From: JBDTSW01 sp963797835
GTDB lineage: Bacteria > Actinomycetota > Thermoleophilia > Solirubrobacterales > 70-9
Assembly (NCBI GenBank): GCA_963797835.1
Contig: CAWCRN010000027.1
Coordinates: forward strand, 124,001-188,000
Direction: 5' to 3'
DNA length: 64,000 bases
Position 1 is the stretch's first letter, and each line of letters starts with the position of its first letter. The position numbers and the translations under genes were made by a program. The notes below the pieces were generated by a model. That model did not search any database and was not told the DNA's origin. It saw only the letters and a program-made list of their open reading frames with translations. Positions 32,797-41,160 of the stretch are shown here, piece by piece.

Positions 32797-33524
32797 TCCT
32801 CTACCCGGCGATCGACATCCGCGGCGGGCGTGCCGTGAGGTTGGTGCAGGGCGACTACGAGCGCGAGACGGCGTTCGACGCCGACCCGCTGACCGCAGCC
32901 GAGCGCTGGCTGGCGCAGGGCGCGGAGGCGCTCCACGTGGTCGACCTCGACGGGGCGCGCTCGGGCGAGCCGGCCAACCTGGACCACATCCGCCGGATCG
33001 CCGAGGCGGCGGACGTGCCGGTTCAGGTCGGAGGCGGGCTGCGCAGCGCGGACGCCGTCGCGGAGGTGCTGGCGGCCGGCGCCACCCGGGTGGTGCTTGG
33101 GACCGCCGCGGTCGAGGACCCGGCGCTGGTCGAGTCGCTCGCGCTCGACCACCCGAACCGGATCGTCGTGGGCGCCGACGCGCGCTCGGGACGGATCGCC
33201 GTGGAGGGTTGGGAGCGCGAGAGCCAGACCGGGGTGGAGGCGCTGATCGCCGATCTCGCGCGCCGCGGGGTGAAGCGCTTCGTCTACACGCCGGTGGAGG
33301 TGGACGGGACGCTGGAGGGGCCTGCCCTCGCCGAGCTGCGCGCCGCCGCCCAGGCGGCGCTGGACGCCGGCGCAGAGCTGATCTACTCGGGCGGGATCGG
33401 CACCCTCGAGCATCTGCGCTCGCTGGCCGCCCTCGCTGCCCCCGCACTCACCGGCGCGATCGTGGGACGGGCCCTCTATGAGGGCCGGTTCACGGTGGCG
33501 GAGGGCGCGGCCGCGCTCCGCTAG
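32793..33524 (+). CDS. hisA: ProFAR isomerase (HisA, TIM barrel)
   Basis: Amadori isomerase of histidine synthesis. In some actinobacteria (PriA) it also isomerises phosphoribosylanthranilate. 243 residues starting at TTG: ILYPAIDIRGGRAVRLVQGD. It has GGGLRSADAVAEVLAAGATR and a C-terminal phosphate loop YSGGIGTLEHLRSL. Whether it is bifunctional PriA would depend on a trpF gene elsewhere. It overlaps hisH by 4 bases. Confidence 0.93.
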   Translation: MILYPAIDIRGGRAVRLVQGDYERETAFDADPLTAAERWLAQGAEALHVVDLDGARSGEPANLDHIRRIAEAADVPVQVGGGLRSADAVAEVLAAGATRVVLGTAAVEDPALVESLALDHPNRIVVGADARSGRIAVEGWERESQTGVEALIADLARRGVKRFVYTPVEVDGTLEGPALAELRAAAQAALDAGAELIYSGGIGTLEHLRSLAALAAPALTGAIVGRALYEGRFTVAEGAAALR

Positions 33525-33527
33525 CCT
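33522..33527 (+). promoter_or_regulatory. Putative -10 TAGCCT before the small ORF
   Basis: Eight bases before GTG 33536 and overlapping the hisA stop. Leaderless-type arrangement. Confidence 0.4.
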
Positions 33528-33535
33528 CGCCGGTC

Positions 33536-33793
33536 GTGGTCTTCTGGCTCCGCGTACTCGCCGTCGCCCAGATCGCGCTGCTCGTGAGGCGCCACCTGTC
33601 CCTGCTCGAGCCCGACGAGCGCTCCCGGCTCGCCGGCCTCGTCGCGAAGTCGAAGGGCAGGCCCCGCAAGAACCTCTCCTCGAACGAGCGCGAGGAGATG
33701 CTGCGCCTGGTTCGGAAGCTCGAACCGGGCGAGTTCGGCAAGGGCGCCTTCTCACACATGCGAGGGCGCGGCCCCTCCGGGCGCAAGAAGTGA
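33536..33793 (+). CDS. Small basic protein of unknown function inside the his cluster
   Basis: 85 residues from GTG. A hydrophobic N-terminus (VFWLRVLAVAQIALLV) is followed by a charged helix, a Lys/Arg-rich stretch (KSKGRPRKNLSSNEREEML) and a basic end RGRGPSGRKK. It could be a membrane-associated nucleic-acid-binding peptide. I do not recognise a family. It sits between hisA and hisF with its own -10-like site and is followed by a 21-bp hairpin, so it may be a transcription unit of its own. Confidence 0.6.
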   Translation: MVFWLRVLAVAQIALLVRRHLSLLEPDERSRLAGLVAKSKGRPRKNLSSNEREEMLRLVRKLEPGEFGKGAFSHMRGRGPSGRKK

Positions 33794-33801
33794 TCACAGC
33801 A

Positions 33802-33846
33802 GCTGTCCTGCTTTGCCCACACGGTGTGTGGGTAGGACAGGACAGC
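33802..33846. repeat. Long intergenic hairpin between the small ORF and hisF, copy B of a dispersed element
   Basis: Near-continuous 21-bp stem with a 3-base loop (GGT): GCTGTCCTG (33802-33810) with CAGGACAGC (33838-33846) and CCCACAC (33816-33822) with GTGTGGG (33826-33832). Between them are three wobbles, one A-T pair and one mismatch. The 5' arm is shared with the hairpin at 18366. No T-run follows. It may terminate the upstream unit or be a REP-like repeat. Confidence 0.7.
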
Positions 33847-33864
33847 GACCCACGCCGGGCGCCC

Positions 33865-33870
33865 TAACCT
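33865..33870 (+). promoter_or_regulatory. Putative -10 TAACCT for hisF
   Basis: Six bases before GTG 33877, with no Shine-Dalgarno sequence. It follows the 33802 hairpin, suggesting that hisF restarts transcription. Confidence 0.45.
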
Positions 33871-33876
33871 GAAGCC

Positions 33877-34635
33877 GTGGCACTGAAGCGCGTCATCCCC
33901 TGTCTCGACGTCGACTCCGGGCGGGTCGTCAAGGGCACGAACTTCGTCGGCCTGCGCGACGCGGGCGACCCGGTGGAGCTCGCCGCACGCTACGACGCCG
34001 AGGGGGCCGACGAGCTCATCTTCCTCGACATCACGGCCTCACATGAGCGCCGTGACACCATCGTCGAGCTGGCGCGTAGGACGGCCGATCAGGTCTTCAT
34101 CCCGTTCACGATCGGCGGCGGCATCCGCACCGTCGCCGACGCGCAGGCCGTACTCGACGCCGGCGCCGACAAGGTCTCGGTCAACTCGGCGGCGCTGGAG
34201 CGGCCCGAGCTGATCGGGGAGCTGGCCGAGGTCTTCGGATCGCAGTGCGTCGTGATCGCCGTTGATGCCAAACGTGACGGCGAGGGGTGGGATGTCTATA
34301 CCCACGGCGGGCGCATGCCGGTCGAGGGCCGCGAGGCCGTCGCGTGGGCGCGGGAGGCGGCGGAACGTGGGGCGGGGGAGGTGCTGCTCACGAGCATGGA
34401 CCGCGACGGCACCACCTCCGGCTATGACCTCGAGCTCACCCGCACGGTGGCCGACGCCGTCGGCGTGCCGGTGATCGCGTCGGGGGGCGTGGGCGAACTG
34501 GAGCACCTGGTCGACGGCGTCGTGGCAGGAGGCGCCGACGCGGTGCTCTGCGCCTCGATATTCCACTACGGCAAGCACACCGTCCGGGAGGCCAAGCAGC
34601 ACCTCGCAGACGCCGGCGTGCCGGTACGCATGTAG
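33877..34635 (+). CDS. hisF: Imidazole glycerol phosphate synthase cyclase subunit
   Basis: TIM-barrel cyclase partner of HisH. 252 residues from GTG. RVIPCLDVDSGRVVKGTNF holds one catalytic Asp and IAVDAKRDGEGWDVYTHGG the region of the second. The C-terminal phosphate loop is VIASGGVGELEHLVDGV. It is separated from hisA by the small ORF and a strong hairpin but still belongs to the histidine set. Confidence 0.95.
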   Translation: MALKRVIPCLDVDSGRVVKGTNFVGLRDAGDPVELAARYDAEGADELIFLDITASHERRDTIVELARRTADQVFIPFTIGGGIRTVADAQAVLDAGADKVSVNSAALERPELIGELAEVFGSQCVVIAVDAKRDGEGWDVYTHGGRMPVEGREAVAWAREAAERGAGEVLLTSMDRDGTTSGYDLELTRTVADAVGVPVIASGGVGELEHLVDGVVAGGADAVLCASIFHYGKHTVREAKQHLADAGVPVRM

Positions 34636-34643
34636 GTGACGAC

Positions 34644-35030
34644 ATGCGATGGCTGGTCGACGGAATGAACGTGATCGGCTCCCGCCCCGACGGCTGGTGG
34701 AAGGACCGCGACAGGGCCATGGCGGATCTCATCCGAAGGCTGGGCAGGCTTGCGGCGAGCGGCCCGGACTCGGTGGCGGTGGTCTTCGAGCGCGAGCCCG
34801 CCAACCCGACCGAGGTCGACGGGGTGGTGGTCCTCCACGCGCCGCACGGCGGCCCGAACGCCGCCGACGATGAGATCGTCCGCTTGCTCGAGGGCGACCC
34901 GGATCCCGCCGCGACGACGGTGGTCACCTCGGACCGACGGCTTGCGGAGCGAGTCGGGGAGCTGGGAGCCGGGGTCGAGCCCGCCGGCGCGTTCCGCCGC
35001 CGGATCGAGCGGCTTGGAGGCGCAACCTGA
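34644..35030 (+). CDS. NYN-domain (YacP/Rae1-like) putative RNase
   Basis: 128 residues. PIN-like NYN fold: RWLVDGMNVIGSRPDGWW has the first conserved Asp and Asn. VAVVFEREPANPTEVD and GPNAADDEIVRLLEG (Asp pair) follow, then VVTSDRRLAERVGELG with another Asp. The acidic set fits a metal-dependent nuclease like B. subtilis Rae1, which cleaves mRNA on the ribosome, but that role is only inferred. It lies 8 bases after hisF. Confidence 0.8.
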   Translation: MRWLVDGMNVIGSRPDGWWKDRDRAMADLIRRLGRLAASGPDSVAVVFEREPANPTEVDGVVVLHAPHGGPNAADDEIVRLLEGDPDPAATTVVTSDRRLAERVGELGAGVEPAGAFRRRIERLGGAT

Positions 35031-35033
35031 GCG

Positions 35034-36408
35034 TCAGTTGCCCTGCGCGCCCTGCTTCTCGCCGCCGGCCTGCTTGTCCCCGCCGTTCTTCTGGCCCTTG
35101 TTCCCCTTGTCGTCCTTCTTCTTCTCCTCGCCCTTGGGCTCGGGCGGGAACGAGCGCAGCTGTGACGCGCCGGTCAGGTAGAGGCGGTTGCCGTCGGAGA
35201 TCGCAGGGTTGTACTCGCCCAGCTCGTGCTCGAAGACGCGCTTGCCGGTGTTCGCGTGGTAGCCGATCGTGCCGTTCATCGGCCCGATCACGCCGACGTA
35301 CACGACGTGTCCGATGACGCTGGCGGCGCCGAGGATTATGCCGCCCGTGAACTCCTTCCAGCGCACGTCCCCGGTCGTCGGCGTCGAGCGCGTAGAGGTA
35401 CTTGTCCTTGGAGCCGATGTAGACGGTCGGGGGACCGTCTCCCACCTCGGCGACCGCGGGAGCGGGGTAGACCCAGTCGCCTGTCGACTGGCTCCAGGCC
35501 AGCGAGCCGGTGTCGGCGTCGAAGCTGTAGACGCGGCTGTCGACGCTGCCGACGAACACGCGCCCGTACGCGACGGCGGGCGTCGAGTAGATCCGGCCGG
35601 TGCGCCCGAAGCTCGCGCCCTGGGTGCCGGTCTGCCACTTCACCGAGCCGTCGCGAGCACGCACCGCGTACAGCTCGCCGGCGTAGTTGCCGAAGTAGGC
35701 GATCCCCTCGCTGAGGGCGATCCCGCCCTTGACGGCGTCGGCCGTATCGATCGACCACTTGAGGTCGCCGTCCTTCACGTCCATCGCGAAGACCGTGCCC
35801 GACTCGTTGCCGACGATGACGGTGTCGCCGTACACCACGGGGGAGGTCTCGCTGCGCGCTCCGAGGTCCTTCTCCCACAGCACCCTGCCGTCCTTCGGGT
35901 GGAGCGCCTGGAGGTCGCCGGGCTCCAGCGTGGTGACAAAGAGGCGGCCGTCGGCGTACGCGGGCGACGCGGCGCTGAGCCCGCCGACGTCGCGCTTCCA
36001 AACCACCTTGCCGGTGTCGGCCTGGAGGGCGATGGTGCGGGCGTTCTTGTCGACGATGAACAGACGGTTCTCGAACAGGACGGGCGAGAACTCGAGCAGC
36101 GTCCCGGCGTTGAAGCTCCACTCCGAGGCGTCGTAGGGCGGGTTCACTCGGCGCGTCGGCAGGTACCGCGTGCGGGCGTCGTCCAGGCCGTAGACGGGCC
36201 AGTTGACCTTCTCGACGGACTTCTTCTTCTCCACCTTCGGCTCGGGCTCGAGCACCGGGCAGTTGGGCTCACAGGTCTCGTCGCCCTCCCGTTTGGCGAA
36301 CAGGTACGCGCCCACGGCGAGGCCGGCGATCGTGAGCGCCACGCCGCCGACGAGGGCCAGTCGCTGCTGGGTGCTCCAGCCCCGCCAGATGTTCAGGATG
36401 CGACCCAT
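35034..36408 (-). CDS. Membrane-anchored PQQ-like beta-propeller protein, frame broken near 35375
   Basis: N-terminal cytoplasmic segment, one membrane helix (LALVGGVALTIAGLAVGAYLF), then a Cys-containing linker (CEPNCPVLEPEPKV). Repeated WD-like/PQQ blades follow, such as ALQADTGKVVWKRDVGGLSA and YVGVIGPMNGTIGYHANTG. The frame breaks near 35375 (DADD / GDVRWKEF) and ends in a low-complexity KKKDDKGNKGQK tail at 35034. It resembles BamB/PQQ-enzyme repeat proteins without evidence of a quinone site; it may bind the wall or scaffold. It converges on the NYN gene with a 3-base gap. Confidence 0.82.
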
Positions 36409-36469
36409 CCGCGAAGAACGTCATGGTAGGGAACGCCTATCCGAGCACCCGATCGAGAGCCGACTGAGC

Positions 36470-37586
36470 GTGGCCGCTGACCAAATCGACGCCCAGGTCC
36501 TGGAGGCGCGGATCAGCGCGCTCCCGGGCGTCGAGCGCCTGCGCGAGGCGGCGGCCGGTGCCAAGCCTCATCTGGTCGGCGGCGCCGTCCGTGACCTGCT
36601 GCGCGGCGAGGAGCGCGTCGACGTGGACGTCGTCGTCGAGGGCGACGCGATCGAGGTCGCGCGCCGCCTGTCCGACGACCCCGTTGTCCACGAGCGCTTC
36701 GGCACCGCGACCGTAAGCCTGGACGGCCTCACCGTGGACCTCGCCGGCGCCCGGGCGGAGACCTATCCCGCCCCGGGCGCGCTGCCGGAGGTGCGCCACG
36801 GCGACCTCGCCGACGACCTCGCCCGCCGTGACTTCACCGTCAATGCGATGGCGGTGCCACTCGACGGCCCCGCGGCCCTGGTCGACCCCCACGGCGGGGC
36901 TGGCGACCTGGCGGCGAGGCCTCCTGCGGGTGCTCCACCCGGGCTCGTTCGCCGACGACCCCACGCGCGCCCTGCGGGCCGCCCGCTACGGCGCCCGCCT
37001 CGGCCTCACGCTCGAGCCCGAGACCGAGACGCTGCTGCGGGACGCCGACCTGGGGACGGTCTCCGAGCAGCGGGTGGAGGCCGAGCTGCGCCGGATCGCG
37101 GTCGAGCCCGACCCGGCCGCGGCGATCTGGCTCGTCAGTGACTGGGGCCTGCTGGGCCTCGACGACGAGCGCACCGGCCTGGTGAACGCGGCCCTGGGGA
37201 CGCTGGCCGCCGGCCCGTGGGCAGGTCTGACAAGCGCCGGGGATGTCCTGGTCGCGATCGTCGGTGGCGACCTCGCGCCGGGCCGTGAGCTGGCGGCCAC
37301 CTCGCCCAAGGCGCCTGCCGACGGCGTGGCGGCGGCGCACGGCCACGACGCGACGACCCTGCTGGTCGCCCGAGCGCTGGGGGCCGACTGGCTCGACGAC
37401 TACGTGGATTCGTGGCGCGACGTCCGGCTCGAGATCTCAGGAAGCGACCTGCTCGCGGCGGGGGTCGAGGAGGGGCCCGCGATCGGGCGCGGCCTGGAGG
37501 CGGCCCTGCGCGCGAAGCTGAACGGCGAGGCCGCGGGCCGCGAGAGCGAGCTGGAGGTCGCGCTCGAGGCGGCGAGGGCCGGCTGA
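36470..37586 (+). CDS. CCA tRNA nucleotidyltransferase / poly(A) polymerase family protein, frame broken near 36915
   Basis: Class II nucleotidyltransferase of about 371 residues. From GTG 36470: HLVGGAVRDLLRGEERVDVD gives the G-G-x-V-R-D and D-x-D metal site. RRDFTVNAMAVPLDG gives the downstream motif, and LVDPHGGAGDLAA precedes the break. Removing one base gives RLLRVLHPGSFADDPTRAL and RAARYGARLGLTLEPET, the nucleotide-specificity and neck regions. The body continues to a stop at 37586. No HD domain is seen. I cannot separate CCA-adding from A-adding specificity by eye. Confidence 0.85.
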
Positions 37587-38320
37587 TGGAGTGGCGAAGC
37601 GACGGAGAGCTGCGCTGGCTCGAGGCCGGTCTCCCTGGCGCCCGCGCCGTCTTCTCGACCCGGCTCGGCGGGGTCAGCGACGCGCCCTTCGACACGCTCA
37701 ACCTCGGCCTGCTCACCGGTGACGCCCCGGGGAGCGTGCGTGAGAACCGGCTGCGGCTGGCGGCCGCCGTCGGGGTCGACCCCTCGAACGTGCTGATCGG
37801 CCGCCAGGTCCACGGCGCCGACGTCGCGACCCATGACGGCCCGCAGGAAGCCGACGCGTTCGCCCGGCCGGGGCCGCGGCTGGGGGAGGTCGACGGCCAC
37901 GCGACTGCCGCCGCCGGCCTGGCGCCGCTGGTCTTCGTCGCCGACTGCCTGCCCATCGCCCTCTCCGGCCCCGATGGGGTGGCGATGGTCCACGGAGGCT
38001 GGCGTGGGTTGGCGGGCGGGATCATCGCTCGCGGCTGCGAGGCGACGGCCGCCCGCGCCGCGGCGATCGGGCCCGGGATCGGCCCCTGCTGCTACGAGGT
38101 GGGGCCCGAGGTCCTGGACGCGTTCACGGACCTCGGGGAGGGCATCGCCGAGGGGCGGATGCTCGACCTCGTCGAGGTGGCCCGCCGCCTGCTGGGCCGG
38201 AGCGGGGTCGAGGAGGTCGAGGCGAGCGGCCTCTGCGTAAGCTGCGAGCGCGACCTGTTCTTCTCCCACCGCCGCGACGCGGGTCGCACCGGGCGGCAGG
38301 CTGGGATGGTGTGGCGCTGA
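37586..38320 (+). CDS. YfiH/PgeF-family purine nucleoside phosphorylase-like protein
   Basis: Family once called polyphenol oxidase/laccase-domain. Characterised members act on purine nucleosides, or edit peptidoglycan precursors (PgeF). 245 residues. Zn-site motifs are GRQVHGADV, FVADCLPIALSGPDG and VHGGWRGLAGGI. The next block is GPGIGPCCYEVGPEVLDAF, and the end is LFFSHRRDAGRTGRQAG. The ATG shares a base with the previous stop (TGATG), and the next gene is coupled in the same way. In actinobacteria this gene commonly sits between ftsZ and yggS/sepF, as here, though ftsZ is not in the window. Confidence 0.9.
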   Translation: MEWRSDGELRWLEAGLPGARAVFSTRLGGVSDAPFDTLNLGLLTGDAPGSVRENRLRLAAAVGVDPSNVLIGRQVHGADVATHDGPQEADAFARPGPRLGEVDGHATAAAGLAPLVFVADCLPIALSGPDGVAMVHGGWRGLAGGIIARGCEATAARAAAIGPGIGPCCYEVGPEVLDAFTDLGEGIAEGRMLDLVEVARRLLGRSGVEEVEASGLCVSCERDLFFSHRRDAGRTGRQAGMVWR

Positions 38321-38946
38321 TGGAGACGGCTCAGGACTTCGACCCGGCGCGGATCGCCGCCAACCTCGAGCGGGTACGCGAGCGCGCCCCGGACGCCGAG
38401 ATCCTCGCCGCGACGAAGTACGTGCCGCTGGAGCAGATGGGCGCCCTGGCCGAGGCCGGGATCGAGCTGGTCGGAGAGAACCGCCTCCAGGACCTCGAGG
38501 CCAAGCACGAGCGCTGGGGCCACGCGTTCACCTGGGACTTCATCGGCACGGTCCAGAGCCGCAAGGTCAAGGGCATCGTGCCTCTCGTGCGGCTGATCCA
38601 CTCGATCGCAAGCGACTCGGCGCTCCGCAAGCTCGAGCCCCACACCGGCCAGGTGGCGGAGATCCTGGTCGAGGTCAACCTCTCGGGGGAGGAGTCGAAG
38701 GCGGGGATCGCGCCCGAGCAGCTCGGAGAGTTCATCGAGCGCAGCCCCGTGCCCGTCTCCGGCCTGATGACGATGCCGCCCTATTCCGAGGACCCGTGGG
38801 CTTCGCGACCCTACTTCGCGAGGCTCGCCCAGCTCGCGGGCGAGCACGGGCTCGAGCGCCTGTCGATGGGCACGAGCCAGGACTGGGAGGCCGCGGTCGC
38901 CGAGGGCGCGACGATCCTGCGCCTGGGGTCGACGCTATACCGCTGA
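38320..38946 (+). CDS. YggS/PROSC family pyridoxal-5'-phosphate homeostasis protein
   Basis: PLP-binding single-domain TIM-barrel protein keeping the free PLP pool in check. 208 residues from ATG 38320 (TGATG with the yfiH-type gene; the GTG at 38311 is less likely). The PLP lysine lies in EILAATKYVPLEQM, followed by IELVGENRLQDLEAK, WDFIGTVQSRKVK and the phosphate-binding LSMGTSQDWEAAVAEGATIL. It precedes sepF, a conserved order in Gram-positive bacteria. Confidence 0.93.
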   Translation: METAQDFDPARIAANLERVRERAPDAEILAATKYVPLEQMGALAEAGIELVGENRLQDLEAKHERWGHAFTWDFIGTVQSRKVKGIVPLVRLIHSIASDSALRKLEPHTGQVAEILVEVNLSGEESKAGIAPEQLGEFIERSPVPVSGLMTMPPYSEDPWASRPYFARLAQLAGEHGLERLSMGTSQDWEAAVAEGATILRLGSTLYR

Positions 38947-38961
38947 AATGCCGCAAGGGCT

Positions 38962-38989
38962 TTCTCAGGCGCCGATTTGCGGGCATAAT
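38962..38989 (+). promoter_or_regulatory. Candidate promoter of sepF
   Basis: TTCTCA (38962-38967), a 16-base spacer and CATAAT (38984-38989, five of six to TATAAT). The transcript would carry a leader of about 40 bases before ATG 39034. Confidence 0.55.
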
Positions 38990-39033
38990 GTGGAGAGGAG
39001 AAGCGGCGCGGGAGGCGAAACACCGCACCGACT

Positions 39034-39567
39034 ATGGCTATCCGCGACACATGGCACCGAGCCCTCGTGTACTTCGGCCTCGCCGAGGACCCGGACTACA
39101 TCGAGCCAGATCCCTACGAGCCCGAGACGGGCTCCCATGGGGACGTCTACGAGCCCGCGCCGCGCGCCGCGACCGTCAGCCGCCTCGGTGACCGCCGCGC
39201 GCGCCGCGACGAGATCGACGACATCTTCTCCGACGACGACCCCGGCCCCCGCACGCGCCCGCTGCGGCCCGTCGGCGGCAACGGCACCGACGTCCGCGTC
39301 CACCTGGTCCAGCCCCACAGCTTCAACGACGCCCAGGAAGTGGCCGACCGCTTCAAGCAGGGTGTGCCGGTGATCCTCAACCTCCAGACCACCGAGGGCG
39401 AGCTGGCCAAGCGCCTGATCGACTTCGCCTCCGGCCTCACCTACGCGATGGACGGCGGGATGCAGAAGGTGGCCGAGAAGACCTTCCTCCTCACGCCGCG
39501 CAACGTCGAGGTTTCGGCCGAGGAGCAGGCCCGCCTCGTCGAGAAGGGCTTCTTCAACCAATCCTAG
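39034..39567 (+). CDS. sepF: Cell division protein SepF
   Basis: FtsZ-binding membrane anchor of the division ring. 177 residues: an N-terminal amphipathic segment (AIRDTWHRALVYFGL), a long acidic/Pro linker, and the C-terminal SepF domain. That domain has VHLVQPHSFNDAQEVADRFK, VILNLQTTEGELAKRLIDFA and SGLTYAMDGGMQKVAEKTFL. The ending RNVEVSAEEQARL is standard. It has its own promoter candidate upstream. Confidence 0.95.
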   Translation: MAIRDTWHRALVYFGLAEDPDYIEPDPYEPETGSHGDVYEPAPRAATVSRLGDRRARRDEIDDIFSDDDPGPRTRPLRPVGGNGTDVRVHLVQPHSFNDAQEVADRFKQGVPVILNLQTTEGELAKRLIDFASGLTYAMDGGMQKVAEKTFLLTPRNVEVSAEEQARLVEKGFFNQS

Positions 39568-39608
39568 CCGGGTCCCGTTGCGCGAGTCGGTCGTTCGCTG
39601 CGCTCCCA

Positions 39609-39614
39609 TACGCT
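39609..39614 (+). promoter_or_regulatory. Putative -10 TACGCT for proC
   Basis: Six bases before GTG 39621, leaderless pattern. Confidence 0.4.
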
Positions 39615-39620
39615 TGGGGC

Positions 39621-40391
39621 GTGATCGTCGGATTCGCAGGCGCGGGGAACATGGCCGCCGCCATGGCGCGCGGCTGGGCCGGTGCCGAGGGCGGGCCCGA
39701 CGGGATGCTGTTCGTCGACCTCGACCGCGAGCGGGCGAGCGCGCTGGCGGAGGAGACCGGTGGCGAGACCCGGCAGAGGCTCGCCGAGCTGGTGGCCGAG
39801 AGCGACGTGGTCCTGCTGGCGGTGAAGCCGGACGCCCTCGACGTCGTCGCGCCTGAGATGGGCAACACGGCGCCGGCGATCCTCTCCGTCATGGCAGCGA
39901 CGCCGACCGAGCGCCTGGCGCAGGCCTTCCCGGACACCCCGATCATGCGGGTGATGCCGAACCAGCCGGTCGAGGTGCGCCGCGGCGTGATCTGCCACCC
40001 GCCGCCGGTGGCGATGGACGACGACGCTGGAGACGCGGCTCCTGGGCCTCCTGGAGGAGCTGGGATCGGTGTTCGCGATGGACGAGTCGCAGATCGAGGC
40101 CGCGATGGCCGTGATGTCCTGCGCGCCCGCCTACGTCGCGCTGTTCGCCGGGGAGCTGGCCACGGCGGGCGCGGCCGAGGGGCTGGATCCCGTCCGTGTC
40201 GCTCGAGCTCGTCGCCGAGACCATGGCCGGTACGGCCGATGATGCTCGAGCACCACACGCCGGACGAGATCCAGGTCGCCGTGGCGCCGCCCGGCGGGGC
40301 GACCGAGGCCGGGCTGGAGGCGATGCGCGCGGAGGGGTTCGACAGGGCGATCGCGGCCGCCGTCGAGGCGTCGCTGGAGCGGTTCCGGTGA
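39621..40391 (+). CDS. proC: Pyrroline-5-carboxylate reductase, three frame breaks (about 40030, 40200, 40240)
   Basis: Last step of proline synthesis. The GTG start gives IVGFAGAGNMAAAMARGWAG, the dinucleotide-binding fold. IMRVMPNQPVEVRRGVICHP is the conserved strand before the dimer domain. The sequence then needs three one-base corrections: after VAMDDDA (continuing ETRLLGLLEELGSVFAMDES), after LDPVRV (continuing LELVAETMAG), and after MAGTA (continuing MMLEHHTPDEIQVAVAPPGG). The corrected C-terminus TEAGLEAMREGF-like block and SLERFR fit ProC. Three independent breaks in 240 bases make this the most damaged gene in the window. The stop overlaps the next GTG (GTGA). Confidence 0.88.
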   Translation: MIVGFAGAGNMAAAMARGWAGAEGGPDGMLFVDLDRERASALAEETGGETRQRLAELVAESDVVLLAVKPDALDVVAPEMGNTAPAILSVMAATPTERLAQAFPDTPIMRVMPNQPVEVRRGVICHPPPVAMDDDAGDAAPGPPGGAGIGVRDGRVADRGRDGRDVLRARLRRAVRRGAGHGGRGRGAGSRPCRSSSSPRPWPVRPMMLEHHTPDEIQVAVAPPGGATEAGLEAMRAEGFDRAIAAAVEASLERFR

Positions 40392-40684
40392 GCCTGCTGA
40401 CGGCGATCACCCGGGGCGATGTCGCCGACTACGTCGAGGCGCTCTTCCTCGTCTACCTGGTGCTGATCTTCATCCGGGTGCTGCTCTCGTGGGTGCCGCG
40501 GATCCCATACAACCCCTACCTGCGCGCCGCCGTGCGGTTCGTCGAGGAGACCACCGACCCCTACCTGAACCTGTTCCGGCGCGTCATCCCGCCTATCGGC
40601 GGCCGACTCGACATCAGCCCCATCCTCGCGATCTTCCTGCTGCTGATCGTGCAGGGCATCGTGGTCGGCGCGATCCGCGGGTGA
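40388..40684 (+). CDS. YggT family membrane protein
   Basis: 98 residues, two membrane helices (ALFLVYLVLIFIRVLLSWV; ISPILAIFLLLIVQGIVVGA) around the conserved RFVEETTDPYLNLFRRVIPP. This family sits next to sepF/proC or division genes in many Gram-positives and is linked to osmotic tolerance or division. GTGA overlaps on both sides couple it to proC and lspA. Confidence 0.88.
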   Translation: MSLLTAITRGDVADYVEALFLVYLVLIFIRVLLSWVPRIPYNPYLRAAVRFVEETTDPYLNLFRRVIPPIGGRLDISPILAIFLLLIVQGIVVGAIRG

Positions 40685-41160
40685 GCGGCGGCGGCTCCGG
40701 CGGCCGCGGCTGGGGCGCCGCGATCGTGCTGGCGGTGGGCGTGATCGCCATCGACCAGCTGACGAAGGGACTCGTGCGCGGATCGCTCGAGCCCGGCGAG
40801 CGGATCGACCTGATCCTCGGGATCGACCTCGCACTCATCTCCAACCGCGGCATCGCCTTCGGCTTTCTCGGCGACGGCGGCGCGCTGGTGCTCGTGATCA
40901 CCATGCTGGCGCTGGTCGCGATGCTGATCTGGTTCGCGATCGCGCCCGCGCGCCCGGGGCTGTGGATCGCCGTCGGGCTTCTGGTCGGCGGCGCGCTGGG
41001 CAACCTCGTCGACCGGCTTCGGATCGACAGCGTCACCGACTTCATCGACCCGCCCCTCTGGCCCGCATTCAACTTCGCCGACATCGCGATCACCCTCGGG
41101 GCGGTCGCGCTGGTGCTCTCGGTGATGTGGGGCGACCGCCCAGAGCCCGCGCCGGGATGA
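40681..41160 (+). CDS. lspA: Signal peptidase II (lipoprotein)
   Basis: Membrane aspartic protease removing lipoprotein signal peptides. 159 residues, four helices. Motifs: AIDQLTKGLVRGSL, NRGIAFGFL, GALGNLVDRLRIDSVTDF (first catalytic Asp in NLVDR) and FNFADIAITLG (second Asp). GTGA overlap upstream and ATGA overlap with the pseudouridine synthase downstream; lspA-rluD pairing is common. Confidence 0.95.
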   Translation: MSGGGSGGRGWGAAIVLAVGVIAIDQLTKGLVRGSLEPGERIDLILGIDLALISNRGIAFGFLGDGGALVLVITMLALVAMLIWFAIAPARPGLWIAVGLLVGGALGNLVDRLRIDSVTDFIDPPLWPAFNFADIAITLGAVALVLSVMWGDRPEPAPG

